A DNA stretch of 64,000 bases, taken from positions 868,001 to 932,000 of the forward strand of contig CP011489.1 in NCBI GenBank assembly GCA_001023575.1. Direction: 5' to 3'. The notes under the pieces are model-generated. The model saw nothing but the letters and a program-made list of their open reading frames with translations, was not told the origin of the DNA and ran no database searches. A program made the position numbers and the translations under genes. The number at the start of each line of letters is the position of its first letter. The first letter of the stretch is position 1. Origin of the DNA: Actinobacteria bacterium IMCC26256. GTDB taxonomy: Bacteria; Actinomycetota; Acidimicrobiia; IMCC26256. Of the stretch, positions 35,332 to 44,498 are shown piece by piece.

Positions 35332-36039
35332 TTAGGTCTTGTCAGGTGGGGTTCCAACGAACCTGTAACCGACGCCTCTCACAGTAGTGATGAAGCGAGG
35401 GGTGCCAGAGACGTCACCGATCTTGCGCCGAAGAGATGACATGTGGACGTCTAGTACGTGGTCGTCACCGAACCAGTCTTGCCCCCATATCCTCTGCACC
35501 AGCGCAGTACGGGTTATTACGCTGCGCGGATCCGATGCAAGACTGTCAAGGATCTCGTACTCAGTGCGGGTTATAGCAACGAGAGCATTATCGACCCAGA
35601 CTTCCCGGGTTCCGGTATCGATATTCATCCCGCTAAATATGCGAAGCGATGACTCTGGGCCGGTTCTGCGTGGTCGTCGCAGCATCGCGTGGGCACGCGC
35701 TACTAACTCTCTAGGAGAGAAAGGCTTGACCATGTAATCATCGGCTCCAATGGAGAGCCCAACGAGTTTGTCGACCTCGTCGGCCCTTGCTGTGAGCATC
35801 ACGATATAGGCATCAGTAAATTCGCGCAGCAGCCTGCATGTCTCAATGCCATCTGTTCCTGGCATCATTACGTCGAGAACGATTAGGTCTGGAGAGTCTC
35901 TGTGAGCTAGGGCGATTGCGTCGTCTCCGCTTGATGCCTGAGAGACCACGAATCCATCTCTCTGGAGTGCGCTCGATACAAGGTTGAGGATATCGGGGGA
36001 GTCGTCAACGACGAGAGCCTTAGGTGGGGTTCCTGACAT
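35332..36039 (-). CDS. OmpR-family response regulator without a kinase partner
   Basis: A 235-aa two-component regulator. Receiver domain: acidic pair Asp12-Asp13, phospho-acceptor Asp56 (VLDVMMPG), Thr83 and Lys105 (VKPFSPRE). The C-terminal winged helix (about 140-232) has TRTEYEILDSLA, HVLDVHMSSLRRKI and TTVRGVGYRF. No histidine kinase is adjacent, so the partner is elsewhere. TAACAT lies 6 nt before the ATG, suggesting leaderless expression. Targets are unknown. Confidence 0.92.
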   Translation of the reverse strand: MSGTPPKALVVDDSPDILNLVSSALQRDGFVVSQASSGDDAIALAHRDSPDLIVLDVMMPGTDGIETCRLLREFTDAYIVMLTARADEVDKLVGLSIGADDYMVKPFSPRELVARAHAMLRRPRRTGPESSLRIFSGMNIDTGTREVWVDNALVAITRTEYEILDSLASDPRSVITRTALVQRIWGQDWFGDDHVLDVHMSSLRRKIGDVSGTPRFITTVRGVGYRFVGTPPDKT

Positions 36040-36244
36040 TTCATAATGTTAGGCAATGTCATGGCGATTATGGAGACTTTGTTGAGCCTTTAGTTACAAA
36101 TATTTGAGGTTGAAGCTTGGCTAGTCCTTGTGGCGTTTCGCTCCTGCAGTCTGGAATGCTCCGCCTAAACGTCAGTCTCTTCGCGTGTCTTTTAGCCGGT
36201 CCCCCCGCCGGTCTTTTGGCTGAGAGCCTCCTAGTATTGGAGCC

Positions 36245-37306
36245 ATGTCGAAGTTCAGAGCACTGCGTCTCCATCGATTAGGGGAGCCAGAGGAGGTACT
36301 GGGCCTTGAGTCGCTAGATCCACTTCTCCTTGGTGACGGTGGAGTCTCAATTGATGTAATGGCTGGGGCGCTTAATTTCTCTGATGTCTTGATGTGTCGT
36401 GGTGGGTATCAAGTGAAGCCCGCCCTTCCGTTTACTCCAGGGGTAGAGGTCTCAGGTGTTGTGACTCGGGTCGGTGAAGGAGTCTCTTCTGAGTTAGTAG
36501 GCGAGCGTGTTTTAGCTGTTCCGGACTCTGGTCTTGGGGGATTTGCTGAGGAGACAGTTGCACGCGTTTCACAGGTGTTCAGGATTCCTCCGGCGATGCC
36601 ATTTGAGGACGCCGCTGCACTACACGTCACATATCAAACTAGCCATCTAGCACTTCACCGCCGCGCCGCTATTCAGCCGGGAGAGACTCTGCTCGTGCAT
36701 GCAGGCGCAGGAGGTGTCGGCACCGCTGCGATTCAACTTGGAATTGCAGCGGGGGCGCGAGTATTTGCGACGGCAGGTGGCAAAGAGAAGGTTGACCTAT
36801 GTCGATCGCTTGGAGCCGAGTTAGTCATTGATTATTTAAGCGATGATTTTGTTGAGGTTGTAAAGGAAGCCACTGGCGGGCGGGGCGCAGATGTGATCTT
36901 CGATCCTGTCGGTGGAGATACGTTTGACCGGTCTAGAAAATGTATTGCGTTCGAGGGTCGCCTCTTGGTAATCGGATTCACGAGCGGACGAATCCCGGAG
37001 GCTCCCGCTAACCATGCTCTTGTTAAGAATTACTCGATTCTGGGTGTTCATTGGGGGCTCTACAACACAAAGAACCCAGCGCTGGTTCACGAAATTCATA
37101 GAAGCCTGATAGGCCTTTATGAGGCTGGCGCAATTAGGCCCCTGATCTCAGAGGTCGTGGAGTTGAGTGAGGTGCCGGCCGCTTTGGGGCGTCTTGCTGA
37201 TCGCAGAACCACCGGAAAAATCGTCTGGTCAAGGGCCCCTGCCCCCGATAACGGCCGCGTTCGGGAACCGGTTCGCCAAGAGACCCCTCCATCGGGCACC
37301 ATTTGA
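36245..37306 (+). CDS. NADPH:quinone oxidoreductase-like (zinc-free MDR family)
   Basis: A 353-aa medium-chain reductase. The N-terminal catalytic domain (GALNFSDVLMCRGGY, PFTPGVEVSG) lacks the structural zinc cysteines, and the Rossmann domain has the NADPH motif HAGAGGVGTAAIQLG followed by VFATAGGKEK. This is the quinone-reductase or enoyl-reductase-like branch. TAGTAT lies exactly 7 nt before the ATG, consistent with a leaderless mRNA. The end of the protein is followed closely by the TnpB-like fragment gene on the same strand. Confidence 0.88.
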   Translation: MSKFRALRLHRLGEPEEVLGLESLDPLLLGDGGVSIDVMAGALNFSDVLMCRGGYQVKPALPFTPGVEVSGVVTRVGEGVSSELVGERVLAVPDSGLGGFAEETVARVSQVFRIPPAMPFEDAAALHVTYQTSHLALHRRAAIQPGETLLVHAGAGGVGTAAIQLGIAAGARVFATAGGKEKVDLCRSLGAELVIDYLSDDFVEVVKEATGGRGADVIFDPVGGDTFDRSRKCIAFEGRLLVIGFTSGRIPEAPANHALVKNYSILGVHWGLYNTKNPALVHEIHRSLIGLYEAGAIRPLISEVVELSEVPAALGRLADRRTTGKIVWSRAPAPDNGRVREPVRQETPPSGTI

Positions 37307-37313
37307 CGCTCCT

Positions 37314-37775
37314 ATGACAGACACGACTGCACAACTCATCCCCGACTCCGACCAGCACGATCTCCTAATGGCGACATTGGAGCGCGTGAATAAGGCCTGT
37401 AATGCTGCGCGGGTTCGTGCTCTTGATGACTCTGTTAAATCTGGGCCGGCACTCCGATCGATAGTTCTAGAGGAGCTCGAGCGATTTCGACTCCCCGCTA
37501 CATTCAATGTTCCTTCAACGGTTCGTGTCACGCAGTCGTTGACTCGTCAGAAGTTCGGCAATTATCAGTCAATAACATTCTCTGCTGCCGCCCTCAAGTG
37601 GTCTGGAACCGATCGGGTCAGTATTCCTACCTCTGCTGGTCGAAGAACTATTCGCGTCTATGTAGATCGCGCGCATGGGTCTCTGAAGCATCCTCTCGAG
37701 GGCAAGTCGGCATCCTTAGTTCTGCGTAGTGACGAGTTCGTACTTGTTGACGCGACAATCACAGACGAGGACTGA
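37314..37775 (+). CDS. TnpB/OrfB N-terminal-half-like protein without RuvC domain
   Basis: The 153-aa product resembles only the N-terminal half of one IS605-type TnpB family. I match QLIPDSDQHDLLMATLERVN to its opening helix, the ERFRLPATF region to its glycine-Leu helical (REC-like) part, and SAAALKWSG, RVSIPTSAGRR and the closing SASLVLRSDEFVLV to its beta-barrel (WED). The reading frame is intact, has a normal stop, and nothing downstream looks like the RuvC nuclease half or the zinc ribbon. So it is either a clean truncation or a domesticated RNA/DNA-binding domain. The similarity is from memory and needs a profile search. A histidine phosphatase starts 7 nt later. Confidence 0.5.
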   Translation: MTDTTAQLIPDSDQHDLLMATLERVNKACNAARVRALDDSVKSGPALRSIVLEELERFRLPATFNVPSTVRVTQSLTRQKFGNYQSITFSAAALKWSGTDRVSIPTSAGRRTIRVYVDRAHGSLKHPLEGKSASLVLRSDEFVLVDATITDED

Positions 37776-37782
37776 ATCGCCC

Positions 37783-38379
37783 GTGGGTTCGTTGCTAGTA
37801 GCCCGACACGGGCAATCGACCTGGAACGCTCAGGGGAGATGGCAGGGGAAGGCTGACCCAGAGCTAACCGAACTCGGCGAGCAGCAGGCTCAAGATGCAG
37901 CACTGCACATAGGCGACATCTCAAGTGTCTGGGCATCGAATCTCCAGCGCGCAAGAGTGACGGCATCCATTATCGCCAAGGCGAAGGGTCTCGAGGTAAA
38001 TATCGATGAACGCCTCTCCGAGCGTGATGCCGGCGAGTGGGAGGGGATGACTCGTCTTGAGATTGAAGACGGGTGGCCTGGCTATCTCGCGGGGCATAAA
38101 CGCCCAAATGGTTTCGAGCCAGATGAATCGGTAGCGCAACGCGGAATTGAGGCGCTGACTGAGATTCTCGCTAATGGTGGCGATGGTCGCATTCTCGTGG
38201 TCAGTCATAGCGGGGTAGTTCGTGCGATTGAGCGCCATCTCGGCGTGGCGGCCGGTCAACTATCGAATCTTGGGGGTGTGGAGTTTCACCTCGATGCACT
38301 CGGGGAACTCACGATTGGGGAGAGGTTCATGCTCCTCGATGCTGCGAAAGTAGAGATAACCACCCCAAAGCAGATCTGA
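37783..38379 (+). CDS. histidine phosphatase (phosphoglycerate mutase-like)
   Basis: A 198-aa member of the histidine phosphatase superfamily. The catalytic RHGQSTWN motif (His9) is near the N-terminus, and the partner acid (ERDAGEWEGM) and the second histidine (VSHSGVVRAIE) are present. In size it fits the cobC/GpmB-like phosphatases and not the cofactor-dependent mutases. The GTG start 7 nt after the stop of the TnpB-like gene suggests coupled translation. Substrate unknown; a broad-specificity phosphatase is the safest reading. Confidence 0.85.
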   Translation: MGSLLVARHGQSTWNAQGRWQGKADPELTELGEQQAQDAALHIGDISSVWASNLQRARVTASIIAKAKGLEVNIDERLSERDAGEWEGMTRLEIEDGWPGYLAGHKRPNGFEPDESVAQRGIEALTEILANGGDGRILVVSHSGVVRAIERHLGVAAGQLSNLGGVEFHLDALGELTIGERFMLLDAAKVEITTPKQI

Positions 38380-38545
38380 CCCGACCTAATCGGATCTACA
38401 CGGTATGCAGAGCGGATACTCCAGATTGGGCTGCGCAAGAGGTGATAATCCTCCCGCTTTTGGGAATGTGCCACTCAAGCCCTAGAATCAAGTGCCCCCC
38501 TTTTGGGAATCACCTTCTTTAAGGGAACCGACCGAGAGTGAGCAC

Positions 38546-40921
38546 GTGACCGAAGACCCACGCCTTGCGGATCCTGAGTTTGCAGCAGAGCAGGAATTCC
38601 TTGATCGCGTCTACTCGCGCCTTGACGGTATGCGCAGGTCTGCGAGTCGAGTCGCTGAGGCCTACGACGAAGTAGGTCGCGGCGGTACACACCAAGCAAG
38701 GCTTGAGCGAGATATCGCTCTCGAGAATACGCATCGCAGGCTCGCGGTTCTTGATGTTGGGCAAGCCCCGCTTGCGTTCGGCCGAATAGATCGTGAGATA
38801 GGTGGGCGGCCACTTTATGTGGGGCGCCTCGCTGTTGATGACGACGAGGGCGATCCACTCGTGATCGACTGGCGTGCCCCGGTCGCAGAGCCCTTCTACA
38901 GGGCAACGCCGATAGACCCCATGGGGATTCTGCGCAGGAGACACCTTCTAACTAAGAACGGCCGCGAACTTGTTGGGCTCGATGACGAGGTATTCGATGC
39001 AACGCGTGCCGATGAGCTTGGGTTAATCGTCAAGGGAGAGGGCGCGCTCATGCGTGCTCTCGACCGCGAACGCACCGGGCGTATGGATGACATCGTCGCG
39101 ACTATCCAGGGAGAGCAGGATGCTGCTGTCCGAGCCGCGTTGGCTGGAGTTCTCGTCGTATCGGGTGGACCTGGCACTGGTAAGACTGCGGTGGCTCTTC
39201 ACCGCGCCGCTTACTTGCTATATACCTATCGCCACAGGCTTGCTTCGCAGGGAGTTCTTGTCGTTGGCCCGAGCTCAGTCTTCCTTCGCTATATAGAGCA
39301 GGTGCTGCCATCGCTTGGGGAGCACGAGGTGCAGCTCGCCACAATCGGCGGATTGAAGCCGAGCCTTCGCCTTGAGCAAGAGGAGTCCTACGAGGCATCG
39401 GCGCTCAAGGGTGATCAGCGAATGGCTCAGGTGCTCGCACGCGCTCTACGCGATCGTGAGCGTGCTCCAAGGAGCGACACGCTTATGACCATCGATGGTC
39501 TGCGCCTTGTTATCAGGCGCGGCAAAGTTGCGGCAATCCTCGATCGCATTCGGAGAAGGCGCGGAGCGCATAATGCAAAACGTCTAGCGGTGGAGCGTTC
39601 AATTATGGACAACCTCTACGCTCGTTACCGCACAGCCTTGATAGCGGCCCACGATGGTGTAATGAGCCATGACGACTCGGATCTTGATGACGACTCTGGG
39701 CATGATGCTGCGATCGCTGCGGCGCTAGCGCGCGGCGAGGCTGCTCCTAGAGAGTGGGAGAGCAATATACGGCGCCGCATTCGACGCCTTCCAGAGGTAC
39801 GAATGCTTCTGGACCGCATCTGGCCCGTGATTACTGGCGCAGAGTTGGTTCACGATCTCTTTTCATTTGAGCCCTTGGTGCGCTCGGCTGGAGATGGAGT
39901 ACTGACCGAGCACGAGCAGTCACTCCTTCTGCGGGATCGCTCTATCAATCTGCGTGCAGTGCTCTGGAGTGAAGCCGATGTTGCACTAGTCGATGAGGCC
40001 GATTCTTTGGTCGGCCCAGTTGAGTTGGCATTTCCTCGCATCTCGCGGAGGCGAGGCGCAGAGGATCGCGAGATGCTCGAGGCCGCTACAACCGTGATCT
40101 CAGAGCACGGATTGGACAACTACACGAACGCGGCAGACGTCGTAGCGCGATATCGAGGTGACGGAGACTCCGGGGGAGTGATCGAGGTGCCAGAGTTGAG
40201 GACCTTTGGGCATGTAATTGTCGATGAGGCTCAAGATCTCACACCAATGCAGTGGCGCATGCTCGCTCGTCGCGCTCCAAATGGATCGATGACGCTGGTC
40301 GGAGATTTTGGGCAGGCAAGCCGCGCGGGTGCTGCAAGTGGATGGGAAGCGGTATTGAAGTTGCTAGTGCAGCGCGAGGAGTCGCGCCTTGTAACGCTCT
40401 CTGTTAATTACCGAACCCCGGCTGAGATTATGGAGCTAGCGAATCGCTTGCTTGCAGTAGTTGCACCAGACGTTAAGCCAACTAGAGCAGTGCGCTCGAG
40501 CGGAGAGAATCCGCGAATTATTAGCACCCAAGATGTCTTTGCTGATGCCGTTGCAGAGACTCGCGTCGCTGCGGCACGCGGCGGGAGTGTTGCGGTGATT
40601 GCGCCGCGGGCGATGCGTGCAGATCTTGCAGATGCTTTGAGCGACCTTGGTGCCGTTGCAGATGTTCCTGAGGTACTCGATGCGCCAATCGCAATCGTGA
40701 GCCCAACCGCCGCCAAGGGTCTTGAGTTCGATCATGTTGTAGTCGTTGAGCCCGCAGATCTGGTGGGGGCGGATCTCTCAGGGCTGCGCCTTCTCTATGT
40801 GACTCTGAGTCGTGCCACTCGTTCACTTACTGTGCTCCACGCCAAGGCACTCCCAGATGCGCTCGCCGTATCAGCTGGTCCTAGTCCGTCATCCGTAGCA
40901 TCATCACTATCTAATTCGTAG
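38546..40921 (+). CDS. HelD-like UvrD/Rep-family ATPase (RNA polymerase-associated type)
   Basis: A 791-aa superfamily 1 ATPase. The N-terminal portion is HelD-like (DRVYSRLD, then VIDWRAPVAEPFYRAT), followed by Walker A VSGGPGTGKTAVALHRAAYLLY split by a large insertion, Walker B VDEAQDLTPMQWRML, NYRTPAEI, SPTAAKGLEFDHVVVV and LYVTLSRATRSLTVL. HelD proteins displace stalled RNA polymerase; the actinobacterial HelR branch protects against rifampicin. A TAGAAT at 38483-38488 places the transcript start near 38495, so I use GTG 38546 and not an earlier in-frame GTG at 38492. A direct repeat CTTTTGGGAAT at 38456 and 38500 brackets the promoter. Confidence 0.85.
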   Translation: MTEDPRLADPEFAAEQEFLDRVYSRLDGMRRSASRVAEAYDEVGRGGTHQARLERDIALENTHRRLAVLDVGQAPLAFGRIDREIGGRPLYVGRLAVDDDEGDPLVIDWRAPVAEPFYRATPIDPMGILRRRHLLTKNGRELVGLDDEVFDATRADELGLIVKGEGALMRALDRERTGRMDDIVATIQGEQDAAVRAALAGVLVVSGGPGTGKTAVALHRAAYLLYTYRHRLASQGVLVVGPSSVFLRYIEQVLPSLGEHEVQLATIGGLKPSLRLEQEESYEASALKGDQRMAQVLARALRDRERAPRSDTLMTIDGLRLVIRRGKVAAILDRIRRRRGAHNAKRLAVERSIMDNLYARYRTALIAAHDGVMSHDDSDLDDDSGHDAAIAAALARGEAAPREWESNIRRRIRRLPEVRMLLDRIWPVITGAELVHDLFSFEPLVRSAGDGVLTEHEQSLLLRDRSINLRAVLWSEADVALVDEADSLVGPVELAFPRISRRRGAEDREMLEAATTVISEHGLDNYTNAADVVARYRGDGDSGGVIEVPELRTFGHVIVDEAQDLTPMQWRMLARRAPNGSMTLVGDFGQASRAGAASGWEAVLKLLVQREESRLVTLSVNYRTPAEIMELANRLLAVVAPDVKPTRAVRSSGENPRIISTQDVFADAVAETRVAAARGGSVAVIAPRAMRADLADALSDLGAVADVPEVLDAPIAIVSPTAAKGLEFDHVVVVEPADLVGADLSGLRLLYVTLSRATRSLTVLHAKALPDALAVSAGPSPSSVASSLSNS

Positions 40922-40960
40922 TCACTCAAATCCGGGCAACAAAGACGCTAGAGAAGGGTT

Positions 40961-42778
40961 ATGCCAATGGCAACCAATGAGAGCGACCTCGCAACTGCGG
41001 ACCTCCTTGCATCGGATGTTGCATGGGATCTCGAGCCCCTTCTTGGCGGGCGCGGAGAGGGAGGTGTGGATGCGCTTCTAGATGAAGCGGCTGTGATCAT
41101 CGCTGGCATCGTCTCGAAGCGCGGGAGCATCGCCTCGCTCGATGTTGAGGGCCTAGCCTCGCTTATGCGTGAATTCGCGGCGGTTAACGACTGCATTGGG
41201 CGCGCTGGATCCTACGCAGGGCTGCGCTTCACGGTAGATACCGCTGATGAGCAGAGGGGGGCACTAATGCAGCGCATTGAGTCACGCGCTGGGATCCTCG
41301 CATCGGATCTTGTCTTCCTTGAACTTGAGTGGATTGCAGTTGATGACGATCTCGCGGAGGCTCTGCTAGCTGATGAGAGGCTCGCGTTCTGCGCACATTG
41401 GCTTCGCACACTTAGGAGCACGCGTCCGCACCGCCTCGGAGAAGAGGCCGAGCAGGTCGATATCCAGCGCTCGCTAACCGGAGTAAGCGCGTGGGGTCGC
41501 CTCTTCGATGAGTTGACATCCTCAGCAGAGGTTGTAATCGATGGAGAGCCAGCCCCTCTTGAGTTGGCGCTCTCGCTTCTAAGTACGCCCGATCGCGCAG
41601 TGCGCGCCGCTGCAGCCGCTGCAGTTACAGAGGGACTTGCTCCCGGGCTGCGGACACGGGCATTCGTATTCAACACCGTCATCGCTGATAACGCTATTGG
41701 TGATCGCCTCCGCTCATTCCCTTCGTGGATCTCATCGCGCAACCTCTCTAATGAGGCATCTGATGCGAGTGTCGAGGCGTTGGTGGAGGCTGTAGTTGCT
41801 CGCTATGACATTCCTCAGCGTTGGTATGCCCTTAAGGCGCGCCTTCTCAGGATTGAGCGACTCGCTGACTATGACCGCTCCGCCTCTGTAGCCGACTCAG
41901 AGACAAAATTTGGGTGGGCCGAGTCGCGCGATCTAGTGCTCGATGCGTACTCGTCTTACTCGCCGGAGTTGGCCAATATTGCTCGCCGCTTCTTCGATGA
42001 GGGCTGGATCGATGCCCCTATGCGCCCAAGTAAGCGCCCGGGCGCTTTCTGCTCCTACACGGTGCCGGATGTGCACCCATACTTGCTCCTTAACTGGACC
42101 TCCACTCGCCGCGATGTGCTGACTCTCGCTCACGAGTTAGGGCACGGCCTTCACGCCTTCTTAGCGCGTGAACAAGGCATCTTCCACCAGTCAACACCGC
42201 TGACTCTCGCTGAGACTGCCTCGGTATTCGGTGAGACCGTTACCTTTGGGAGAATTCTCGACGGCACTACGGACCCGGCCGATCGGCTTGCACTCCTAGC
42301 GGAGAATCTTGATGGACAAATTGCAACAGTCTTTCGCCAGGTTGCGATGAACCGTTTTGAGAATGCAGTTCATACACACCACCGTGATAGCGGAGAACTC
42401 TCTGTTGAGGAGTTTGGTGATCATTGGTTCGCAACTCAGAGTGCGATGCTCGGAGACTCTGTCGAACTAACTGAGGGCTATCGCACCTGGTGGTCTTATA
42501 TTCCCCATTTCATACATACTCCTGGCTACGTCTACGCATATGCCTACGGACAATTGCTAGCGCTCAGCGTTTATCGGCGTTATCAGGAGCGCGGGGATGC
42601 ATTCGTGCCTGCGTATCTAGACCTACTCAAGGCCGGAGGATCCAAGTCTCCAGAGGAGCTGGGGCGCATGGTCGATTGCGATCTTGCAGACCCAGGCTTC
42701 TGGGACGGTGGGCTCACAATCATCGGCAAGACGCTAGATAAAGCCGAGGCAGCAGCGCGCGAGGCCGGGCGTATATAG
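40961..42778 (+). CDS. M3-family oligoendopeptidase F-like zinc peptidase
   Basis: A 605-aa metallopeptidase. The zinc motif HELGH is at 391-395 (LAHELGHGLHAF), and the third ligand region LAETASVFGET lies 28 residues later. The fold start and the C-terminal GYVYAYAYGQLLALS are typical of M3B oligoendopeptidases that trim short peptides in the cytosol. The window also encodes an oligopeptide ABC importer, so the two could act on imported peptides, but they are 7 kb apart. Start ATG 40961 or 40967. Confidence 0.93.
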   Translation: MPMATNESDLATADLLASDVAWDLEPLLGGRGEGGVDALLDEAAVIIAGIVSKRGSIASLDVEGLASLMREFAAVNDCIGRAGSYAGLRFTVDTADEQRGALMQRIESRAGILASDLVFLELEWIAVDDDLAEALLADERLAFCAHWLRTLRSTRPHRLGEEAEQVDIQRSLTGVSAWGRLFDELTSSAEVVIDGEPAPLELALSLLSTPDRAVRAAAAAAVTEGLAPGLRTRAFVFNTVIADNAIGDRLRSFPSWISSRNLSNEASDASVEALVEAVVARYDIPQRWYALKARLLRIERLADYDRSASVADSETKFGWAESRDLVLDAYSSYSPELANIARRFFDEGWIDAPMRPSKRPGAFCSYTVPDVHPYLLLNWTSTRRDVLTLAHELGHGLHAFLAREQGIFHQSTPLTLAETASVFGETVTFGRILDGTTDPADRLALLAENLDGQIATVFRQVAMNRFENAVHTHHRDSGELSVEEFGDHWFATQSAMLGDSVELTEGYRTWWSYIPHFIHTPGYVYAYAYGQLLALSVYRRYQERGDAFVPAYLDLLKAGGSKSPEELGRMVDCDLADPGFWDGGLTIIGKTLDKAEAAAREAGRI

Positions 42779-42847
42779 GCGGGGGAGTCTAAATTCGTTG
42801 AGTTAGCGAGTCGCTGGTGGAGCGATGACTACCTCGAGAAGGGTGCG

Positions 42848-44068
42848 TTAACCCGTGTCGCTTAGGCCCGGTGGGTCGCGGTATTGAGGTGTTCGCCAAG
42901 CCCAGGTGCTCCCGCCGGACCCTGCTATGTCGATCTTTACAAGGCGGTATCCATCGTGAGTTTTTTGAAGATGATGTCGTTTGCAGAGTCGCACGAGGTT
43001 CTCAAAACTTGCAGCGCCTCCCTCAGAGAATGGTTTGATGTGGTCTATCTCTAGGCCAAGGCTCATATCGCAGGTTGGTACTTGGCAGACCCGATCTCGC
43101 TCCTCAACACCGGTGCGCACCTTCGCCGGGATTGCTCGCCCCATGTGAGCGATGGTCCTGATATCTGTGCCGTCAAGCACGAGTAATTTCAAGAATGCTT
43201 CACCCAAGTATTCGGTAGCAGTTGCGACCGGTATGGGGCCAACCCCAGCGATCTCACAGACCTCGCCATGCTCAGTATGCCCACGCTTAAGTGCATCGAT
43301 GTCGACTCGAATATTGATCACAGCGTTAGGGCGAGTTGTTTTTGTGCCGCTTGTACTTATCTGCTTTGTGGTCGCCTTCTCGCAGAGTGCCATTAGTGCG
43401 TCAGCTGCGTATGCCTCAGGCCTCTCGTGATCTCCACTAGTTCGTGCTGCCCTGAAGATCTCATCCTGTATTGGCTTGAGTGCTGCCATTACTAGCGCAC
43501 CATTAGCAACTGTCATGCGCCCTTTGATGATGAACGCACCATCAGGGTCTCGCCACGACTTGAAGAACCGCGATTTATGCACCTGCCTGTGTCGTTCTGC
43601 CTCGTCGGTGGCTGCTGCAACTACCCGAGAGGTTGCATCGCGTAGATCGCGCACGGTTGCGTGCTTTGAGAGGTTCAAGAGTTGTGTCTCGGTATTCGGC
43701 GCAACGATCGCACCGCGGGCTACCTCTACAGCCTGTGTGCCCGACAGATCCCCTGAGAGCAAAGCTGCAGTCGTCACAGGCAGGTGCTGTAGTTGATTAG
43801 CGAGCACCACCACAGACTGGGCTTCGTAGTGCGCACAGTCGGTCTCGTTCGAGAGCCACTCCGAAATACTCTTGGCGCCTTCACCCTTCCAAGCGTTAGT
43901 GCGCTCTACTTGGCCGACTGCCACAGTGCGCAGAGAATCGCCAGCCCTGCGAACTCGCTCGGCGATCTCCACCAATCGGCGAGCGCCGGCAGCATCAACG
44001 CAATCAACCTCGAGGGAGGAGATGAAGGTCTGGAGTTCTGTGGTGAGTTGATCCAATTGGTCGAACAT
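42848..44068 (-). CDS. DUF222/13E12-type HNH endonuclease, SOS-controlled copy 2
   Basis: A 406-aa paralogue of the 5219-6430 gene, highly similar over almost its whole length (for example AHYEAQSVVVLA, GTQAVEVARGAIVAPNTETQ, and the HNH part CQVPTCDMSLGLEIDHIKPF ... RLCKRHHLQK). The region between DUF222 and HNH (about residues 230-260) differs more. ATG 44068-44066 lies inside the same 16-bp LexA-box palindrome, and TACTCT stands 7 nt before it. Both copies are on the same strand, so recombination between them would delete the DNA between. A toxin-antitoxin pair lies upstream. Confidence 0.85.
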   Translation of the reverse strand: MFDQLDQLTTELQTFISSLEVDCVDAAGARRLVEIAERVRRAGDSLRTVAVGQVERTNAWKGEGAKSISEWLSNETDCAHYEAQSVVVLANQLQHLPVTTAALLSGDLSGTQAVEVARGAIVAPNTETQLLNLSKHATVRDLRDATSRVVAAATDEAERHRQVHKSRFFKSWRDPDGAFIIKGRMTVANGALVMAALKPIQDEIFRAARTSGDHERPEAYAADALMALCEKATTKQISTSGTKTTRPNAVINIRVDIDALKRGHTEHGEVCEIAGVGPIPVATATEYLGEAFLKLLVLDGTDIRTIAHMGRAIPAKVRTGVEERDRVCQVPTCDMSLGLEIDHIKPFSEGGAASFENLVRLCKRHHLQKTHDGYRLVKIDIAGSGGSTWAWRTPQYRDPPGLSDTG

Positions 44069-44075
44069 ATGTTCG
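44062..44075. promoter_or_regulatory. LexA (SOS) box over the start of the second HNH gene
   Basis: CGAACATATGTTCG, identical to the site at 6424-6437, inside the same 16-bp palindrome (44061-44076) and again including the start codon. The bases just upstream (TGTCACACCCC, ACTCGAAC-like) are also conserved between the two copies. Confidence 0.85.
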
Positions 44076-44234
44076 AGAGTAACAGGGGGGTGTGACAGTG
44101 AAGCGGGTCTATAGGTTATTTCGGCGTTATTTCGAGATTTATTTTCAATGGCGGTTTCAAGTCGTGAGCTCAACGATTGCGGCGATTACGGTCAGTTCGC
44201 TTCCTGGGCGGCAACTCGTTCTACCATTAAATTC

Positions 44235-44255
44235 TGCTATCAATGAGTGATAGCA
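44235..44255. promoter_or_regulatory. operator palindrome of the toxin-antitoxin operon
   Basis: TGCTATCA-ATGAG-TGATAGCA has perfect 8-bp arms and lies 34 bp before the antitoxin start; a further half-site TTGATAG follows at 44274. Type II antitoxins usually repress their own operon from such a site. Confidence 0.65.
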
Positions 44256-44288
44256 ATCCCTGACAGCAGTTATTGATAGTATGGAATT

Positions 44289-44498
44289 ATGGCTTCGAAT
44301 AGAACGACATTCACGCTGGATGAGAAGTTGGCTGCGAGCGCCCAAGAGCTCGGCGTAAATATCTCGGCCGCTGCGCGCCAAGGTGTCTCCGACGCCGTTC
44401 GCGCTGCGATGGCAGCAGCAGACCGCGATGCCTACCGCCAGCATCCGGAGAGTGCAGATACGTTCTGGACCGAGGCTGAAGCGTGGGTCCAGTCGTGA
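44289..44498 (+). CDS. MazE-like antitoxin
   Basis: The 69-aa protein begins with a short strand and helix (RTTFTLDEKLAASAQELGVNISAAARQGV) of the ribbon-helix-helix type, and its C-terminal half (DADRDAYRQHPESADTFWTEAEAW-like) is acidic and aromatic, as in antitoxin tails that wrap a MazF toxin. It overlaps the toxin gene by GTGA. TAGTAT lies 6 nt before the ATG, and the palindromic operator is just upstream, so the pair is probably autoregulated and leaderless. Confidence 0.78.
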   Translation: MASNRTTFTLDEKLAASAQELGVNISAAARQGVSDAVRAAMAAADRDAYRQHPESADTFWTEAEAWVQS

